From the NCBI GenBank assembly GCA_002716625.1, contig PBAS01000063.1:1-64000 (forward strand): a stretch of DNA of 64,000 nucleotides, read 5' to 3'. Under the pieces are notes generated by a model. It was not told the DNA's origin. It saw nothing but the letters and a program-made list of their open reading frames with translations, and did no database searches. Made by a program: the position numbers and the translations under genes. Numbering within the stretch: the stretch's first letter is position 1; each line of letters opens with the position of its first letter. Shown here in pieces: positions 35,175-44,226 of this stretch. The stretch comes from Phycisphaeraceae bacterium. GTDB lineage: Bacteria; Planctomycetota; Phycisphaerae; Phycisphaerales; Phycisphaeraceae.

Positions 35175-35599
35175 GGATATCCCTTGCTACTAGAACCTGA
35201 ACCAAGCCGACAAAACGCCAACTGGAATCTGTGAATAATTTTTACACGTACCCACTTAACCTTAACGTCCAATTTATAAATACCAAAAATAGAACAATTC
35301 GGAAAAGGGTCCGTACCAACTATACTGATAGAAACCTACCGCAGTACACCTTGTCATTCTTCAAGGGGAATGCTCCGAGTTTCCAAGCTTCGTGAATCTA
35401 AAATGTAAATATATGCAACCATGTTGCATATTTCACGAATACTTGCCGGTCCTCAATAACAAAACTCAAACTCCTAGAAAATATTATCAACAACTGACGA
35501 TATGGTGACTGCCGTCTGCATAGATCCAAAGCGGTGCACCCTATGGGTACATGGCACACAAAGTCATGGTTATTGCCAGATCCAATTTCCTCACCTCAC
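35175..35599. other. Non-coding interval with palindrome
   Basis: 425 bases between the SDR start and the fmt stop, AT-rich. The only structured element is the 21-base palindrome at 35411-35431. No ORF or RNA gene is recognised. Confidence 0.5.
35411..35431. promoter_or_regulatory. Perfect 9-bp inverted repeat, candidate operator
   Basis: ATATGCAAC, three-base centre CAT, GTTGCATAT. The odd-centred 21-base palindrome is typical of a dimeric repressor site. It lies about 240 bases upstream of the SDR gene on the divergent side. No cognate regulator gene is seen in the window. Confidence 0.4.
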
Positions 35600-36547
35600 T
35601 CAATCCTTGATTGTTAGAAGATGATCCCCTGGCATTAAAGGGTGGCCTCGAACAAATTCCTCAATAGCCATTGGCCGACCACTGGGGCGTTGAACCTCCA
35701 CCAAACGCACCGCCCCATCGGCAACCGCCACACAATTACCCTCCAACACTGTACCTGGCGCGACCACAGGTACGTTGCCGGGCAACGCTTCCACTCTCAG
35801 AATCCGGATCATTTGCGAAGTTTGGCCTGATGATTCCTGCCAATTAACCATCACACCGGGCCACGGTGTTAAACCATGTATACGAGCACGCACTTCATCA
35901 GCACCCCAATCGAATCGGACCCAACCATCTGCCTTTGAAAGTTTTGGCGCGAGACTAACCTGCGATTCATCCTGCATATAACCCTTCAATTTTCCCGCCT
36001 GATGATTCGATAAAACTTGGCAAACCAAGTCAGGCCCCATGGCGGCAAGCCGGTCGTGCAACTCGCCCGCAGTTTCACGAGCATCGATAGCTGTCGAGGC
36101 CTGTGCATAGATCTGACCGCCATCTATACACTGGTCTAATGAAATGATTGATAGCCCCGTACATTTCTCACCATTGATCATTGCCCAATTAATCGGCGCA
36201 GCACCACGAAATTTTGGTAATAACGAAGCATGAACATTAATGACCAAAGGCCCCAAAGCACCAATTAGGGCATTGCTTAGTTTTTGACCAAAGGCAACCA
36301 CAACTGCTACCTGTGGTTTAAATGCCAAAAGGTGTTCAATGATTGCGGCGTCATTGGCATTGCCTGTTTTGACCAGGTGTCGACCGGCACGATCCGCCCA
36401 TTGCCCGATTGCAGTCCCGGTTACTTGCCGTCTACGCCCTGCCGGACGATCTGGCTGTGTCACTACCGTAACCAGGTCGAAATCCGCATGAAGCCGCGCG
36501 ATGGTTGGCAAACCAAATTCGCCCGATCCTAGAAAAATGACACGCAT
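35600..36547 (-). CDS. fmt: Methionyl-tRNA formyltransferase
   Basis: About 315 residues. It formylates initiator Met-tRNA with 10-formyl-THF. MRVIFLGSGEFGLPTIARL opens the Rossmann domain; HASLLPKFRGAAPINWAMING contains the catalytic HxSLLP region and the substrate loop; DGGQIYAQ follows; the C-terminal domain (SKADGWVRFDWGADEVRARI) is the OB-like tRNA-binding part. The frame opens 30 codons earlier inside def, but this ATG matches the family start and leaves a 40-base gap to def. def-fmt is the classic gene pair. Confidence 0.94.
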   Translation of the reverse strand: MRVIFLGSGEFGLPTIARLHADFDLVTVVTQPDRPAGRRRQVTGTAIGQWADRAGRHLVKTGNANDAAIIEHLLAFKPQVAVVVAFGQKLSNALIGALGPLVINVHASLLPKFRGAAPINWAMINGEKCTGLSIISLDQCIDGGQIYAQASTAIDARETAGELHDRLAAMGPDLVCQVLSNHQAGKLKGYMQDESQVSLAPKLSKADGWVRFDWGADEVRARIHGLTPWPGVMVNWQESSGQTSQMIRILRVEALPGNVPVVAPGTVLEGNCVAVADGAVRLVEVQRPSGRPMAIEEFVRGHPLMPGDHLLTIKD

Positions 36548-36587
36548 AAAGGCAATCGCTTGTTCAAAGATATTATAAATACCGCCA

Positions 36588-37145
36588 CTATCGGGGGATT
36601 CGGCTACGCAAACTGGAGCCTGATCTATTGGTGGCAATACGTTTTAGTTCGCGGATGATACTGCGATTAGCGAGCTTATCGATCGGGCTCATTCGATCCA
36701 GTATTAGCACGCCATCTAGATGATCATTTTCATGCTGCCAGACTCGTGCGGCCAATTCCTCGCTATGGTGCTGAACAGTCTGCCCCTTCAGATTCAATGT
36801 CTCGATGGAAATAGCCACCGGCCGCCTAATATTAGCCGTTACCTGTGGCAGACTGAGGCAACCTTCCTCAACCTCCGCCATTTTGGAACTGGGATTAATT
36901 AGTACAGGGTTGATAAAAACGCTGTCCTGACCCTCCTCACGCGTAGGGTTGGCAACAAATAGCCTCCATGGCAGACCCACTTGGGGAGCCGCCAGGCCCA
37001 CCCCAGGCGCTTCATGCATCAGTTCCAACATCCGCATAGCCACGGCGTGTACATGGTCCGTAATCTGCTCGATCGGTTTGGCAACTTTCCGCAGAATCGG
37101 ATCCGGAAAACATACAATTTCCAAGGACTTAGGATCCAGTTCCAT
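36588..37145 (-). CDS. def: Peptide deformylase
   Basis: About 185 residues of the Fe/Zn-dependent enzyme removing the N-formyl group from nascent proteins. All three motifs are present: GVGLAAPQVG, EEGCLSLP with the metal Cys, and QHENDHLDG with HExxH metal/catalytic residues (Asn replaces the more common Tyr). IVCFPDPILRKVAKPI is the usual N-terminus. The ATG at 37145 is preferred; an in-frame GTG at 37184 would add 13 residues. It is first in the def-fmt unit. Confidence 0.94.
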   Translation of the reverse strand: MELDPKSLEIVCFPDPILRKVAKPIEQITDHVHAVAMRMLELMHEAPGVGLAAPQVGLPWRLFVANPTREEGQDSVFINPVLINPSSKMAEVEEGCLSLPQVTANIRRPVAISIETLNLKGQTVQHHSEELAARVWQHENDHLDGVLILDRMSPIDKLANRSIIRELKRIATNRSGSSLRSRIPR

Positions 37146-37220
37146 CGCTGGATGGTAATCCCCCAGTTTCAGTTGTCCAACCACAGGTAAAATTGTTGCA
37201 GGTCTAGGTATAATTAGGAC

Positions 37221-37249
37221 TTGACGTAATCCAGAGCCCTTGTCATACT
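37221..37249 (+). promoter_or_regulatory. Sigma70-type promoter for the HU/IHF gene
   Basis: TTGACG (37221-37226), a 17-base spacer and CATACT (37244-37249) form a good housekeeping promoter about 110 bases upstream of the HU-family start, within the divergent region shared with def. A TATTAT a few bases further down is an alternative -10. Confidence 0.5.
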
Positions 37250-37357
37250 GGTATTATGAGGCTGGGGAATGGTCCTAAAACCATATAAAGCCATAGGATA
37301 TTGTCGTTTTCGTCTTTCTGTTTGCCGTCGTTCCACTATTCTGTGGAGATTGCCTGC

Positions 37358-37681
37358 ATGGCCACAATCACCAAAAAGGAATTGATTGACCACATCGCCG
37401 ATGCCACCAAACAGAAGCGTGTTGTCGTCAAGGATATCGTCCAGACGTTTCTAGAGAGCATTATTGTCGAACTTGGTAAAGGTAACCGTTTGGAATTTCG
37501 GGAGTTCGGTGTTTTTGAAGTTCGCCAGCGCCGTTCACGCATGGCACAGAATCCCAAAACACTTGAACCTGTTCGCGTACCCCCCAAACGAACCGTGAAA
37601 TTCAAAATTGGCCGGCTCATGAAAGAAACACTGTCCAGCGACGATTCAAATCCCGAAAATGTCGATATCGGTGATCATTAG
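37358..37681 (+). CDS. HU/IHF-family DNA-binding protein
   Basis: 107 residues, slightly longer than the 90 of HU. ITKKELIDHIADATKQKRVVVKDIV is the helical dimerisation half and FREFGVFEVRQRRSRMAQNP with the arm containing EPVRVPPKRTVKFKIG is the DNA-clamping half, including the conserved proline-bearing arm. The last ~15 residues are an acidic tail. GGAG lies 9 bases before the ATG, and a sigma70-like promoter is found upstream. It bends and compacts DNA; whether it is HU-like or IHF-like cannot be decided. It is followed 51 bases later by bioF. Confidence 0.9.
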   Translation: MATITKKELIDHIADATKQKRVVVKDIVQTFLESIIVELGKGNRLEFREFGVFEVRQRRSRMAQNPKTLEPVRVPPKRTVKFKIGRLMKETLSSDDSNPENVDIGDH

Positions 37682-37732
37682 ATCCTAACTTCCCAGCCCC
37701 GACCCCAGATCTATCCGATCGCATCTATTCCA

Positions 37733-38932
37733 ATGAAAACCTGGCACCGCCAGCTTCACGAGGATCTAAAGAACCTCAATGAGGCCAAACTACTTCGACG
37801 GTGCAAGTCACTTGAGTTCCAGGGCAGAACGATCCGTCACCACGATCGCGATTTACTCAATCTGGGCAGCAATGACTACCTTGGACTAGCCAATGACCCC
37901 CGACTTAAGGATGCGAGCATTGCCGCAATCCGTCAGTCTGGAACTGGTGCCGGTGCCAGCAGACTTGCCGGTGGTACCACCGTGCGTCACAACCAACTGG
38001 AATCCCATTTTGCTGCGTTTAAACACGCCGAAGCAGCTTTACTATGCCCCACCGGGTACCAAGCTAATCTGGCTGCAATTACGGCATTAGCTCGCAAGGG
38101 CGATCTGATTTGCCAGGATAAGCTGAATCATGCGAGTATGATCGATGCTGCCCGATGGAGCGGAGCAACCGTGCGTACCTTTCCGCATAAGCAGACTGCC
38201 AAATTGGCCCGCCTCCTTGAAAAACACAAAAACCAGTCCGGATCAGATGAACCAACTTCTCGGCGTCTCATCATCACCGACAGTGTATTTTCCATGGATG
38301 GTGACTGCGCAGACTTGCCCGCACTTTGTGAATTAGCCGATTGCCATGACGCCATCTTGATTGTTGATGAAGCACATGGTACCGGCGTACTTGGGGAACA
38401 CGGAATAGGCTTGTGTGAATACCAGAATGTTGAACACCGCGTAGATGTCATCCTCAGCACGGCCAGCAAAGCACTCGGTGGTCTCGGTGGAATTATCTCC
38501 TCGACCAGAAGCGTGATCGAAACAATCGTGAACCATGCAAATCCTTTTATCTATACCACAGCGATACCCCCGAGCCAGATCGCCGCGATCACTGCCGCAC
38601 TGGATATCATTCATGATGAGCCGTGGCGGCGGCGGCATCTATGTCATTTAGCATCTACTGTTCGCCAACAATTAACTGAATGTGGCCTAATAACACCATC
38701 TACCTCTTCTTGGTGCGATGTACCCACACCAATCATTCCGGTCATAACCGGCACACCCGAATCTGCGATTACACTTTCTGAGCAACTTGAAAATCGGGGC
38801 TTCTATGCACCCGCAATCCGCCCACCAACCGTCGGCCCCGGCATGGCACGCATACGGATAAGCCTTCGTGCCGACCTGGAGCATGCCGATGTAGAAAATC
38901 TCATCACCGCCCTGCATGATTTACGGGTATAG
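37733..38932 (+). CDS. bioF: 8-amino-7-oxononanoate synthase-like alpha-oxoamine synthase
   Basis: 399 residues of the PLP-dependent family that includes BioF (biotin), KBL and serine palmitoyltransferase. Key parts are LNLGSNDYLGLANDP near 42, GTGAGASRLAGGTTVRHNQLE at 70-90 (BioF-like), HAS at about 133, VDEAHGTGVLGEHGIG with Asp212, and LSTASKALGGLGG with Schiff-base Lys246 (S/A replaces the usual F/G). The strong G-SRLxxG motif favours BioF: pimeloyl-ACP or -CoA plus alanine to KAPA. No other bio gene is nearby, so KBL or a lipid synthase cannot be fully excluded. No clear Shine-Dalgarno. Confidence 0.8.
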   Translation: MKTWHRQLHEDLKNLNEAKLLRRCKSLEFQGRTIRHHDRDLLNLGSNDYLGLANDPRLKDASIAAIRQSGTGAGASRLAGGTTVRHNQLESHFAAFKHAEAALLCPTGYQANLAAITALARKGDLICQDKLNHASMIDAARWSGATVRTFPHKQTAKLARLLEKHKNQSGSDEPTSRRLIITDSVFSMDGDCADLPALCELADCHDAILIVDEAHGTGVLGEHGIGLCEYQNVEHRVDVILSTASKALGGLGGIISSTRSVIETIVNHANPFIYTTAIPPSQIAAITAALDIIHDEPWRRRHLCHLASTVRQQLTECGLITPSTSSWCDVPTPIIPVITGTPESAITLSEQLENRGFYAPAIRPPTVGPGMARIRISLRADLEHADVENLITALHDLRV

Positions 38933-39051
38933 GCCCGGGTGATAAAGGGCCGCCGAACCTACCTCACCGATACGGATGGTCAGCATGATCCCAAGCACAT
39001 GGGGACATGGTTGGAATCCTGAATCCGGGTGTGGTACGGAAGGCGTTTTAT

Positions 39052-40143
39052 CTAACCACTAATCGTCAATGTGGGTTGACGTTGATCCCCACCCAACACT
39101 TCTACACTGATACAGGCGGCGAAATTTTTCACGAGTACCTCGAGTTCCTCTGCCAGTTTTCCATCACCTGTAAAATTGCTCGTTGGATCACCACTGTCAC
39201 TATTGCGGCGAAGGGCCATGTTAATTGGAATTGCCCCCAAAACAGGAATATTCAACTCCTGAGCCATGGCCTGTGCGCCATCACGACCGAAGATGTCATA
39301 TTCTTTGCCATCATCGCCAATGAAGTAACTCATGTTCTCGACAACACCCAACACCGCGATATTCAGTTGTTGGAACATAGCAATGGCCCTTCGTGCATCA
39401 TCCTGAGCTACTTTTTGCGGCGTACATACGACGACCGCGCCCGCCAATGGCAGGATCTGGCTCATCGTCAGAGGCACATCACCCGTCCCAGGCGGCAAAT
39501 CAATAATCAGGTAATCTAGGTCGCCCCAATCAGTCTGTGTCGCCAACCGTTGAAAGGCACCGTGAGCCATGGGGCCCCGCCAAATCAATGCCTTGCCAGG
39601 ATCAACCAACTTACCAATGGTCATTGACTTGATGCCATGCTCTCCAAATGGCACGATTCGCTTCTCGGTGGACATGTATGCAGTATGTTTATCTAACCCC
39701 AACATCGTAGGCAGCGAGGGTCCATAAATATCACCATCCATTAAACCAACTGAAGCGCCTTGTCGCGCCAACCCAACTGCCAAGTTGACTGCGACCGTAC
39801 TTTTACCAACCCCACCTTTTCCCGCACCAACCGCCACGATATTCTTCACCCCCGGTAGGGGATTATTCTCTGCTGCTTTCTGCTGCGGTGACGCTTGAAC
39901 ATTTGCTGTAAACTCAATTTCAATACCCTGGACCTCCTCGCCCAATTGACGTACCGCAGATTCAATATCACGCCGAATCTGATCCTTTAGCGGACAGGCC
40001 GGTGTCGTCAGTTCAATCGCGATCGCCACGATCCCGTTGTCCTTAATCGAAATGCCCTTGACCATATTCAAGGACACCAGGTCTTTATGCAGTTCTGGAT
40101 CATTCACCGTACGAAGTTGTTCAAGAATCTGGGCTTCAGTCAT
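39052..40143 (-). CDS. Mrp/ApbC/NBP35-type P-loop iron-sulfur carrier ATPase
   Basis: 363 residues. The N-terminal ~80 form a MIP18/DUF59 domain (VNDPELHKDLVSLNMVKGI, then LTTPACPLKDQI). The ATPase starts with GKGGVGKST at 108-116, followed by LMDGDIYGPSLPTMLG and LIIDLPPGTGD. The family binds and transfers [4Fe-4S] clusters. Unusually the CxxC normally found after ENMSYF is absent (NMSYFIGDDGKEYDIFG), so the canonical cluster-bridging cysteines are missing. GGAGGA precedes the ATG at proper spacing. A terminator-like hairpin lies in its leader. Confidence 0.9.
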   Translation of the reverse strand: MTEAQILEQLRTVNDPELHKDLVSLNMVKGISIKDNGIVAIAIELTTPACPLKDQIRRDIESAVRQLGEEVQGIEIEFTANVQASPQQKAAENNPLPGVKNIVAVGAGKGGVGKSTVAVNLAVGLARQGASVGLMDGDIYGPSLPTMLGLDKHTAYMSTEKRIVPFGEHGIKSMTIGKLVDPGKALIWRGPMAHGAFQRLATQTDWGDLDYLIIDLPPGTGDVPLTMSQILPLAGAVVVCTPQKVAQDDARRAIAMFQQLNIAVLGVVENMSYFIGDDGKEYDIFGRDGAQAMAQELNIPVLGAIPINMALRRNSDSGDPTSNFTGDGKLAEELEVLVKNFAACISVEVLGGDQRQPTLTISG

Positions 40144-40172
40144 ATAAAATCCTCCAATATCACCCTCCCATC

Positions 40173-40214
40173 AAAAACACGGCCCGACAGGGGTCTGCAG
40201 CAGATGGTCGGGCC
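40173..40214 (-). terminator. Terminator-like hairpin in the mrp leader
   Basis: Perfect 8-bp stem GGCCCGAC (40181-40188) / GTCGGGCC (40207-40214). Read on the minus strand it is followed by GTG and five T residues (complement of 40173-40177) and lies about 30 bases before the mrp start. With no minus-strand gene just upstream, it may be a leader attenuator rather than the end of another transcript. Confidence 0.45.
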
Positions 40215-40333
40215 AGCCGCCAATAAAACAAAGACTGCTTTTGAACCTTAAATATCAATCTGGCTGCAATATAACCACCTATGCTAGCGTTGTAACATAT
40301 ATTGATTACCCATGATCGTCGAGGAGTTAGACC

Positions 40334-40939
40334 ATGAACAACCATTTTATTATCTGCTTAACTGCTATTGCCTGGCTCGCCATTCCACCCGTAATAACCA
40401 GTGCAGCGAACAATGACAAGAAAATTCTTTCTGGCCCTCAAGTAAAACCAGGTGGCGTAGAACGCCAGAAACGTGGATTTGATGGTGGCAAGCGTTCGAA
40501 CCGTGCGGACAGGCTTGCAGGGTTCCTCGCTGATTTGAATCTAAACGACCAACAGATGGCTGAAGCCCGCCAGATCATGGCCAAACAACATTCTCAATTA
40601 AAGGCTTGGCGCAAAAAACATAGCGCGGAACTGCAGAAACTTGAAAGTGAAATGCGCAAGCTCCATGAAAGAAGGCGGAAGCTCATGGCCAATGCCCCCA
40701 AGCCCCATAGTGGGCTCGAACGCCTACGCCCAATGCTCAATAGTGAACAACAAAAAAACCTTGATTTGAAAATCGAGAAATACAAACGCCATGGCAAGCG
40801 TCGTGGAGCCACCGATCGCAACCGCCCGCGAACTCTTCCCGGGAAAAACAACGTATCCAATGATCCCCAGTCACGAAGACCGCGCAAACCATCGATCGAA
40901 ATGGATAACCTGCAAACAAGCCAGCAGTTAGACCTATAA
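40334..40939 (+). CDS. Secreted, highly basic Spy/CpxP-like helical protein
   Basis: 201 residues with a clear signal peptide (NHFIICLTAIAWLAIPPVI, cleavage likely after ITSAA). The mature part has LAGFLADLNLNDQQMAEARQIM, then a long charged coiled coil (KLESEMRKLHERRRKLM) and RPMLNSEQQKNLDLKIEKYK. The two L-N-x-Q-Q/L-N-S-E-Q-Q motifs recall the LTxxQ motifs of Spy/CpxP periplasmic chaperones. The tail is rich in Arg and Lys. GAGGAG lies 7 bases before the ATG. Role is probably envelope stress or metal/protein binding (inference). Confidence 0.6.
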   Translation: MNNHFIICLTAIAWLAIPPVITSAANNDKKILSGPQVKPGGVERQKRGFDGGKRSNRADRLAGFLADLNLNDQQMAEARQIMAKQHSQLKAWRKKHSAELQKLESEMRKLHERRRKLMANAPKPHSGLERLRPMLNSEQQKNLDLKIEKYKRHGKRRGATDRNRPRTLPGKNNVSNDPQSRRPRKPSIEMDNLQTSQQLDL

Positions 40940-41162
40940 AACTAGTTTAAATGGCAATTTGGTCAGGCCCCTGAACCATCCAATCAAACCAGCACCGCCA
41001 GATAGGTGGCTTCATACTCCAAGAGAGTATAAGCGATACTGACTGACATCCATTTGATGGATGCTTGCAATTCTGTGTGTATTAATGGGAAATGCTCGAA
41101 ATAATGTAATTGAATTTTAATGGCAAAACGCTTTGTATCATTTTTCCTGATGCCAGTGCCTT

Positions 41163-41417
41163 ATGACCGATATGAAATCAGTGATGCCATGGGAAACACT
41201 TGAAAATGCACTGCCATTTCTTTTACTGCTCAACTATGCACTGATCCATTGCACCTTGAGCATTTTGGCAGCCAGGCGCCGCAACGCTGTCGAAACCTAC
41301 GACCGCTACCGTGAAGCTCACATCATACGCAAGCAGTACTTGGACTCCGTTAAAAACCGTCTGATCAACACCAAGGCGGTGATAGCCCGTGTAGGACAAA
41401 AGAAACAGGCTGCATAG
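41163..41417 (+). CDS. Small single-pass membrane protein, unknown
   Basis: 84 residues: one hydrophobic segment ALPFLLLLNYALIHCTLSIL near the N-terminus, then a basic helical cytoplasmic tail (AARRRNAVETYDRYREAHI). It lies about 100 bases upstream of pyrC on the same strand. No family recognised. The helix and the positive-inside tail make it look real. Confidence 0.5.
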   Translation: MTDMKSVMPWETLENALPFLLLLNYALIHCTLSILAARRRNAVETYDRYREAHIIRKQYLDSVKNRLINTKAVIARVGQKKQAA

Positions 41418-41514
41418 CCTCATAACAAACCGAGCCCCATCCAAATCATTAATACAGGACTGCTGGCTGATATGACGCTGTATCAGACTCTGGCACTGTG
41501 CTAGGATATGGGCC

Positions 41515-42888
41515 ATGCAATCGCTGATCATTACCGGCGGCCGTGTGATCGATCCAGCCAACGATCTTGACATCAAAACCGATGTCGTCCTGGATGGTTC
41601 CAAAGTGCGGCATGTTGGCAAAACAACTGCCGCACAACGCGATTCGGCATATTTATATGATGCATCGGGACACATTGTTTGTCCTGGGCTCATCGATCCA
41701 CACGTTCATTTCCGTGAACCAGGGCAGGAGGAGAAGGAAACCATTGCCACCGGATCAGCTGCTGCAGTGGCTGGAGGTTTTACCAGTGTTTGCTGTATGC
41801 CCAACACCGAGCCTGCACTCGATGACGATGGTCGGATCGAGTTTATCTACACACAGGCTCAGCGCGTAGATCTCGCAAATGTCTTTCCTGTGGGCGCAAT
41901 TACCAAGCAACGTGCAGGCGAAGAACTGGCCGAAATCGGATTGATGGCCGCTGCTGGCGCTGTTGCTTTCAGTGATGATGGCCAAGCAGTCGCTTCTGCA
42001 GGCGTGTGCGTCAAGGCACTGGCTTACATTGCCATGACGGGCAAAGTATTAATGCAACACTGCGAGGATCCAGAACTGGGGGGTGGCGTAATGAACGCTG
42101 GAGCAATAGCGACACGGCTAGGTCTAAGTGGCTGGCCGCGGGTTGCTGAGGAAATCATTATTCAGCGTGATATTCTTCTGAATCTACGACAAAATATTGG
42201 TGCTCGGTACCACGTTCAGCATGTATCTAGCGGTGGTAGTGTTGAACTATTGCGTCGTGCCCGTTTTGACCTGTTCGGACAGGCCCACATCACCGCTGAA
42301 GCATCACCACATCATTTATTACTAACCGAAAAGTCTTGCATAGATTACGATACCAACTTCAAAATGAACCCCCCCCTTCGCACCAAACGAGATATCGAAG
42401 ATCTTCGTACGGGCATCCAGGATGGCACAATCACTGTTCTGGCAACCGACCATGCGCCACATACACAAGAGGAAAAGGAACTAGAATTTGCCGCAGCACC
42501 CTATGGCATCATCGGCCTCGAAACAGCTCTTCCACTGTACGTCCAAGCGTTGATTGAAACCGATACGGTCGACTGGCCATCCATGCTTGCGATGATGACC
42601 ATGAATCCCGCCAAACTGTGCGGATTAGAAAATAAAGGCAATTTAACAACCAAGTCAGATGCCGATGTCACCATTATTGATCCTCAACAGGAGTGGGTCA
42701 TTGACACCAATGCCTTTGCCAGCAAGTCACGGAACTGCCCATTCCATAACCGGAAAGTCATTGGGCAAGTAATCGCAACAATTGTTGGCGGGAAGGTAAA
42801 GTTCAACAGAGATCCTGAACGATTAAGTCAAACAGATACCCCCATACCCCCCCAAACAGCCGCACAACTCACCCCCACAATCTCATAG
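41515..42888 (+). CDS. pyrC: Dihydroorotase (class I)
   Basis: 457 residues, pyrimidine biosynthesis step 3: carbamoyl-aspartate to dihydroorotate. The amidohydrolase barrel has GLIDPHVHFREPGQEEKE with metal HxH, MPNTEPALDD, MQHCED, ARYHVQHVSSGGSVELLR and LATDHAPHTQEEK; MNPPLRTKRD is the substrate loop. Length and the FREPG motif fit the class I (PyrC/PyrX-like) enzymes. Because pyrB is absent nearby, activity of a PyrX-type inactive partner cannot be excluded, but all metal ligands appear present. The C-terminal ~25 residues are a Pro/Thr-rich extension. AGGA lies 8 bases upstream of the ATG. Confidence 0.93.
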   Translation: MQSLIITGGRVIDPANDLDIKTDVVLDGSKVRHVGKTTAAQRDSAYLYDASGHIVCPGLIDPHVHFREPGQEEKETIATGSAAAVAGGFTSVCCMPNTEPALDDDGRIEFIYTQAQRVDLANVFPVGAITKQRAGEELAEIGLMAAAGAVAFSDDGQAVASAGVCVKALAYIAMTGKVLMQHCEDPELGGGVMNAGAIATRLGLSGWPRVAEEIIIQRDILLNLRQNIGARYHVQHVSSGGSVELLRRARFDLFGQAHITAEASPHHLLLTEKSCIDYDTNFKMNPPLRTKRDIEDLRTGIQDGTITVLATDHAPHTQEEKELEFAAAPYGIIGLETALPLYVQALIETDTVDWPSMLAMMTMNPAKLCGLENKGNLTTKSDADVTIIDPQQEWVIDTNAFASKSRNCPFHNRKVIGQVIATIVGGKVKFNRDPERLSQTDTPIPPQTAAQLTPTIS

Positions 42889-42894
42889 TTGAAC

Positions 42895-43131
42895 ATGGCT
42901 TTATATCCTAAACGCCCTGTACCTGAATCAAACACCTCCACAAAACCATCAACGCCTCATCACTGGACAGGATTCCTTCTTTTTATGGGGCCACTCCTCT
43001 CCGGAGGAGGAGTGCTTGCCATGTTACGCACCGGGGATCGTGACATCTTTTTTTGCCTACTTATCCCTATTGGCATAGTTACATGGCTGATTGGTTGGTG
43101 GCTCAGATCCGTACTCACATCAAAGCTCTAG
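42895..43131 (+). CDS. Small two-helix membrane protein downstream of pyrC
   Basis: About 78 residues with a polar start, then two hydrophobic segments (WTGFLLFMGPLLSGGGVLAM and DIFFCLLIPIGIVTWLIGWW). A TTG abuts the pyrC stop codon and the first ATG is six bases later, so it is almost certainly translated from the pyrC message. Unknown function; no family recognised. Confidence 0.5.
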   Translation: MALYPKRPVPESNTSTKPSTPHHWTGFLLFMGPLLSGGGVLAMLRTGDRDIFFCLLIPIGIVTWLIGWWLRSVLTSKL

Positions 43132-43224
43132 TTTGCAGAATGATCGAGAAACAGCCACTGGTGGACTGGAGACAAAACAGCCCCGCCATATTGATCGAAA
43201 AGATTGTTGTCGTACAGAAGGCGA

Positions 43225-44121
43225 CTATGACTTCGCTGCCGGCTTTGGCGCGTTGCGCGCCGCTGCTTTCTCAGCAACTTTGCGGCCCTTTTCTTCAATT
43301 TCGGCAATCTCCTGGAACCAACCATGTAGACGGGACAACGCATCAGGAAGGTATACCTCGGCGGTTGCCAAGCTCGGCAACCACAGACGATCCCACTCAA
43401 CCGTGAGATAACCGTCATAGCCAATACCCATCAACCGTTTAATTAAGTCCTGAATACCAACATCGCCCTCACCCAGTGGCACATAGCCTGTGCCAGTTCC
43501 CACCTGAACATCCTGAACCTTTACGAGCTTAATACGTGAATTTAAATTGGGCACAGAAATAGAAGATAATTCGCCAACTGCAGCTGCATTGGCCGCATTC
43601 CAGCATACACCTAGCATGGGATGTTCTATGAGGTTCAGTAGCCACCACCACCATTTGGCCTGACCAAAGGTCGGCGTATTCTCGAACAAAACCTGCACAC
43701 CCAGTTCCGCAGCACGATCCACTAATGGGCGCACGTTGCGGGCCACGCGCTGCATAACTTGCCGTCGATCCTCACCAAGATCCACCTCGTCAGCAAAGAT
43801 GCGTACCGCCTTCGCCCCCAAGGCTGCGGCCAATTCCAAATCTCGCTTAAGTTGAACGGTAGCCTGATGTAGCCGCGTAGAATCACGATGGTGCAGCGAC
43901 ACTTCCGTACTCACGCAAACCGGCTCGATTTCCATTTTCTCAAAAATAGAAATAATCTTGGCTGGCTCCGTTAACGCCGGATCTGATGCTAGATCAGATC
44001 CACCAAGACCGCGTGTGCGTAACTCGATGCCCTGATAACCCCATTCCTTGGCTTGCCGAACAACCTCCTCAACGGTCAGTTGTGGGTAAGCGACTGTACT
44101 AAATGCCAGTTTAAATGCCAT
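43225..44121 (-). CDS. Sugar phosphate isomerase/epimerase-like TIM barrel
   Basis: 298 residues of the xylose-isomerase-like (AP endonuclease 2) superfamily. FSTVAYPQLTVEEVVRQAKE and GYQGIELRTRG open the barrel. VLFENTPTFGQ carries the metal Glu, MLGVCWNAANAAAVGEL the His/Asn position, VKVQDVQVGTG, and DGYLTVEWDRLWLP the C-terminal Glu. Members epimerise or isomerise sugars and inositol derivatives. A ~30-residue Lys/Ala tail ends the protein. Monocistronic; no Shine-Dalgarno visible. Confidence 0.8.
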   Translation of the reverse strand: MAFKLAFSTVAYPQLTVEEVVRQAKEWGYQGIELRTRGLGGSDLASDPALTEPAKIISIFEKMEIEPVCVSTEVSLHHRDSTRLHQATVQLKRDLELAAALGAKAVRIFADEVDLGEDRRQVMQRVARNVRPLVDRAAELGVQVLFENTPTFGQAKWWWWLLNLIEHPMLGVCWNAANAAAVGELSSISVPNLNSRIKLVKVQDVQVGTGTGYVPLGEGDVGIQDLIKRLMGIGYDGYLTVEWDRLWLPSLATAEVYLPDALSRLHGWFQEIAEIEEKGRKVAEKAAARNAPKPAAKS

Positions 44122-44226
44122 GTGGTTTTCTCATTGGAGGTTGTAATTCAACACCTTGAAACCGCCCAAACCATTGAGTGTAGCCTTCTAGGCGCGGGCA
44201 TGGAAATTGCCATATCAATAATAAGG

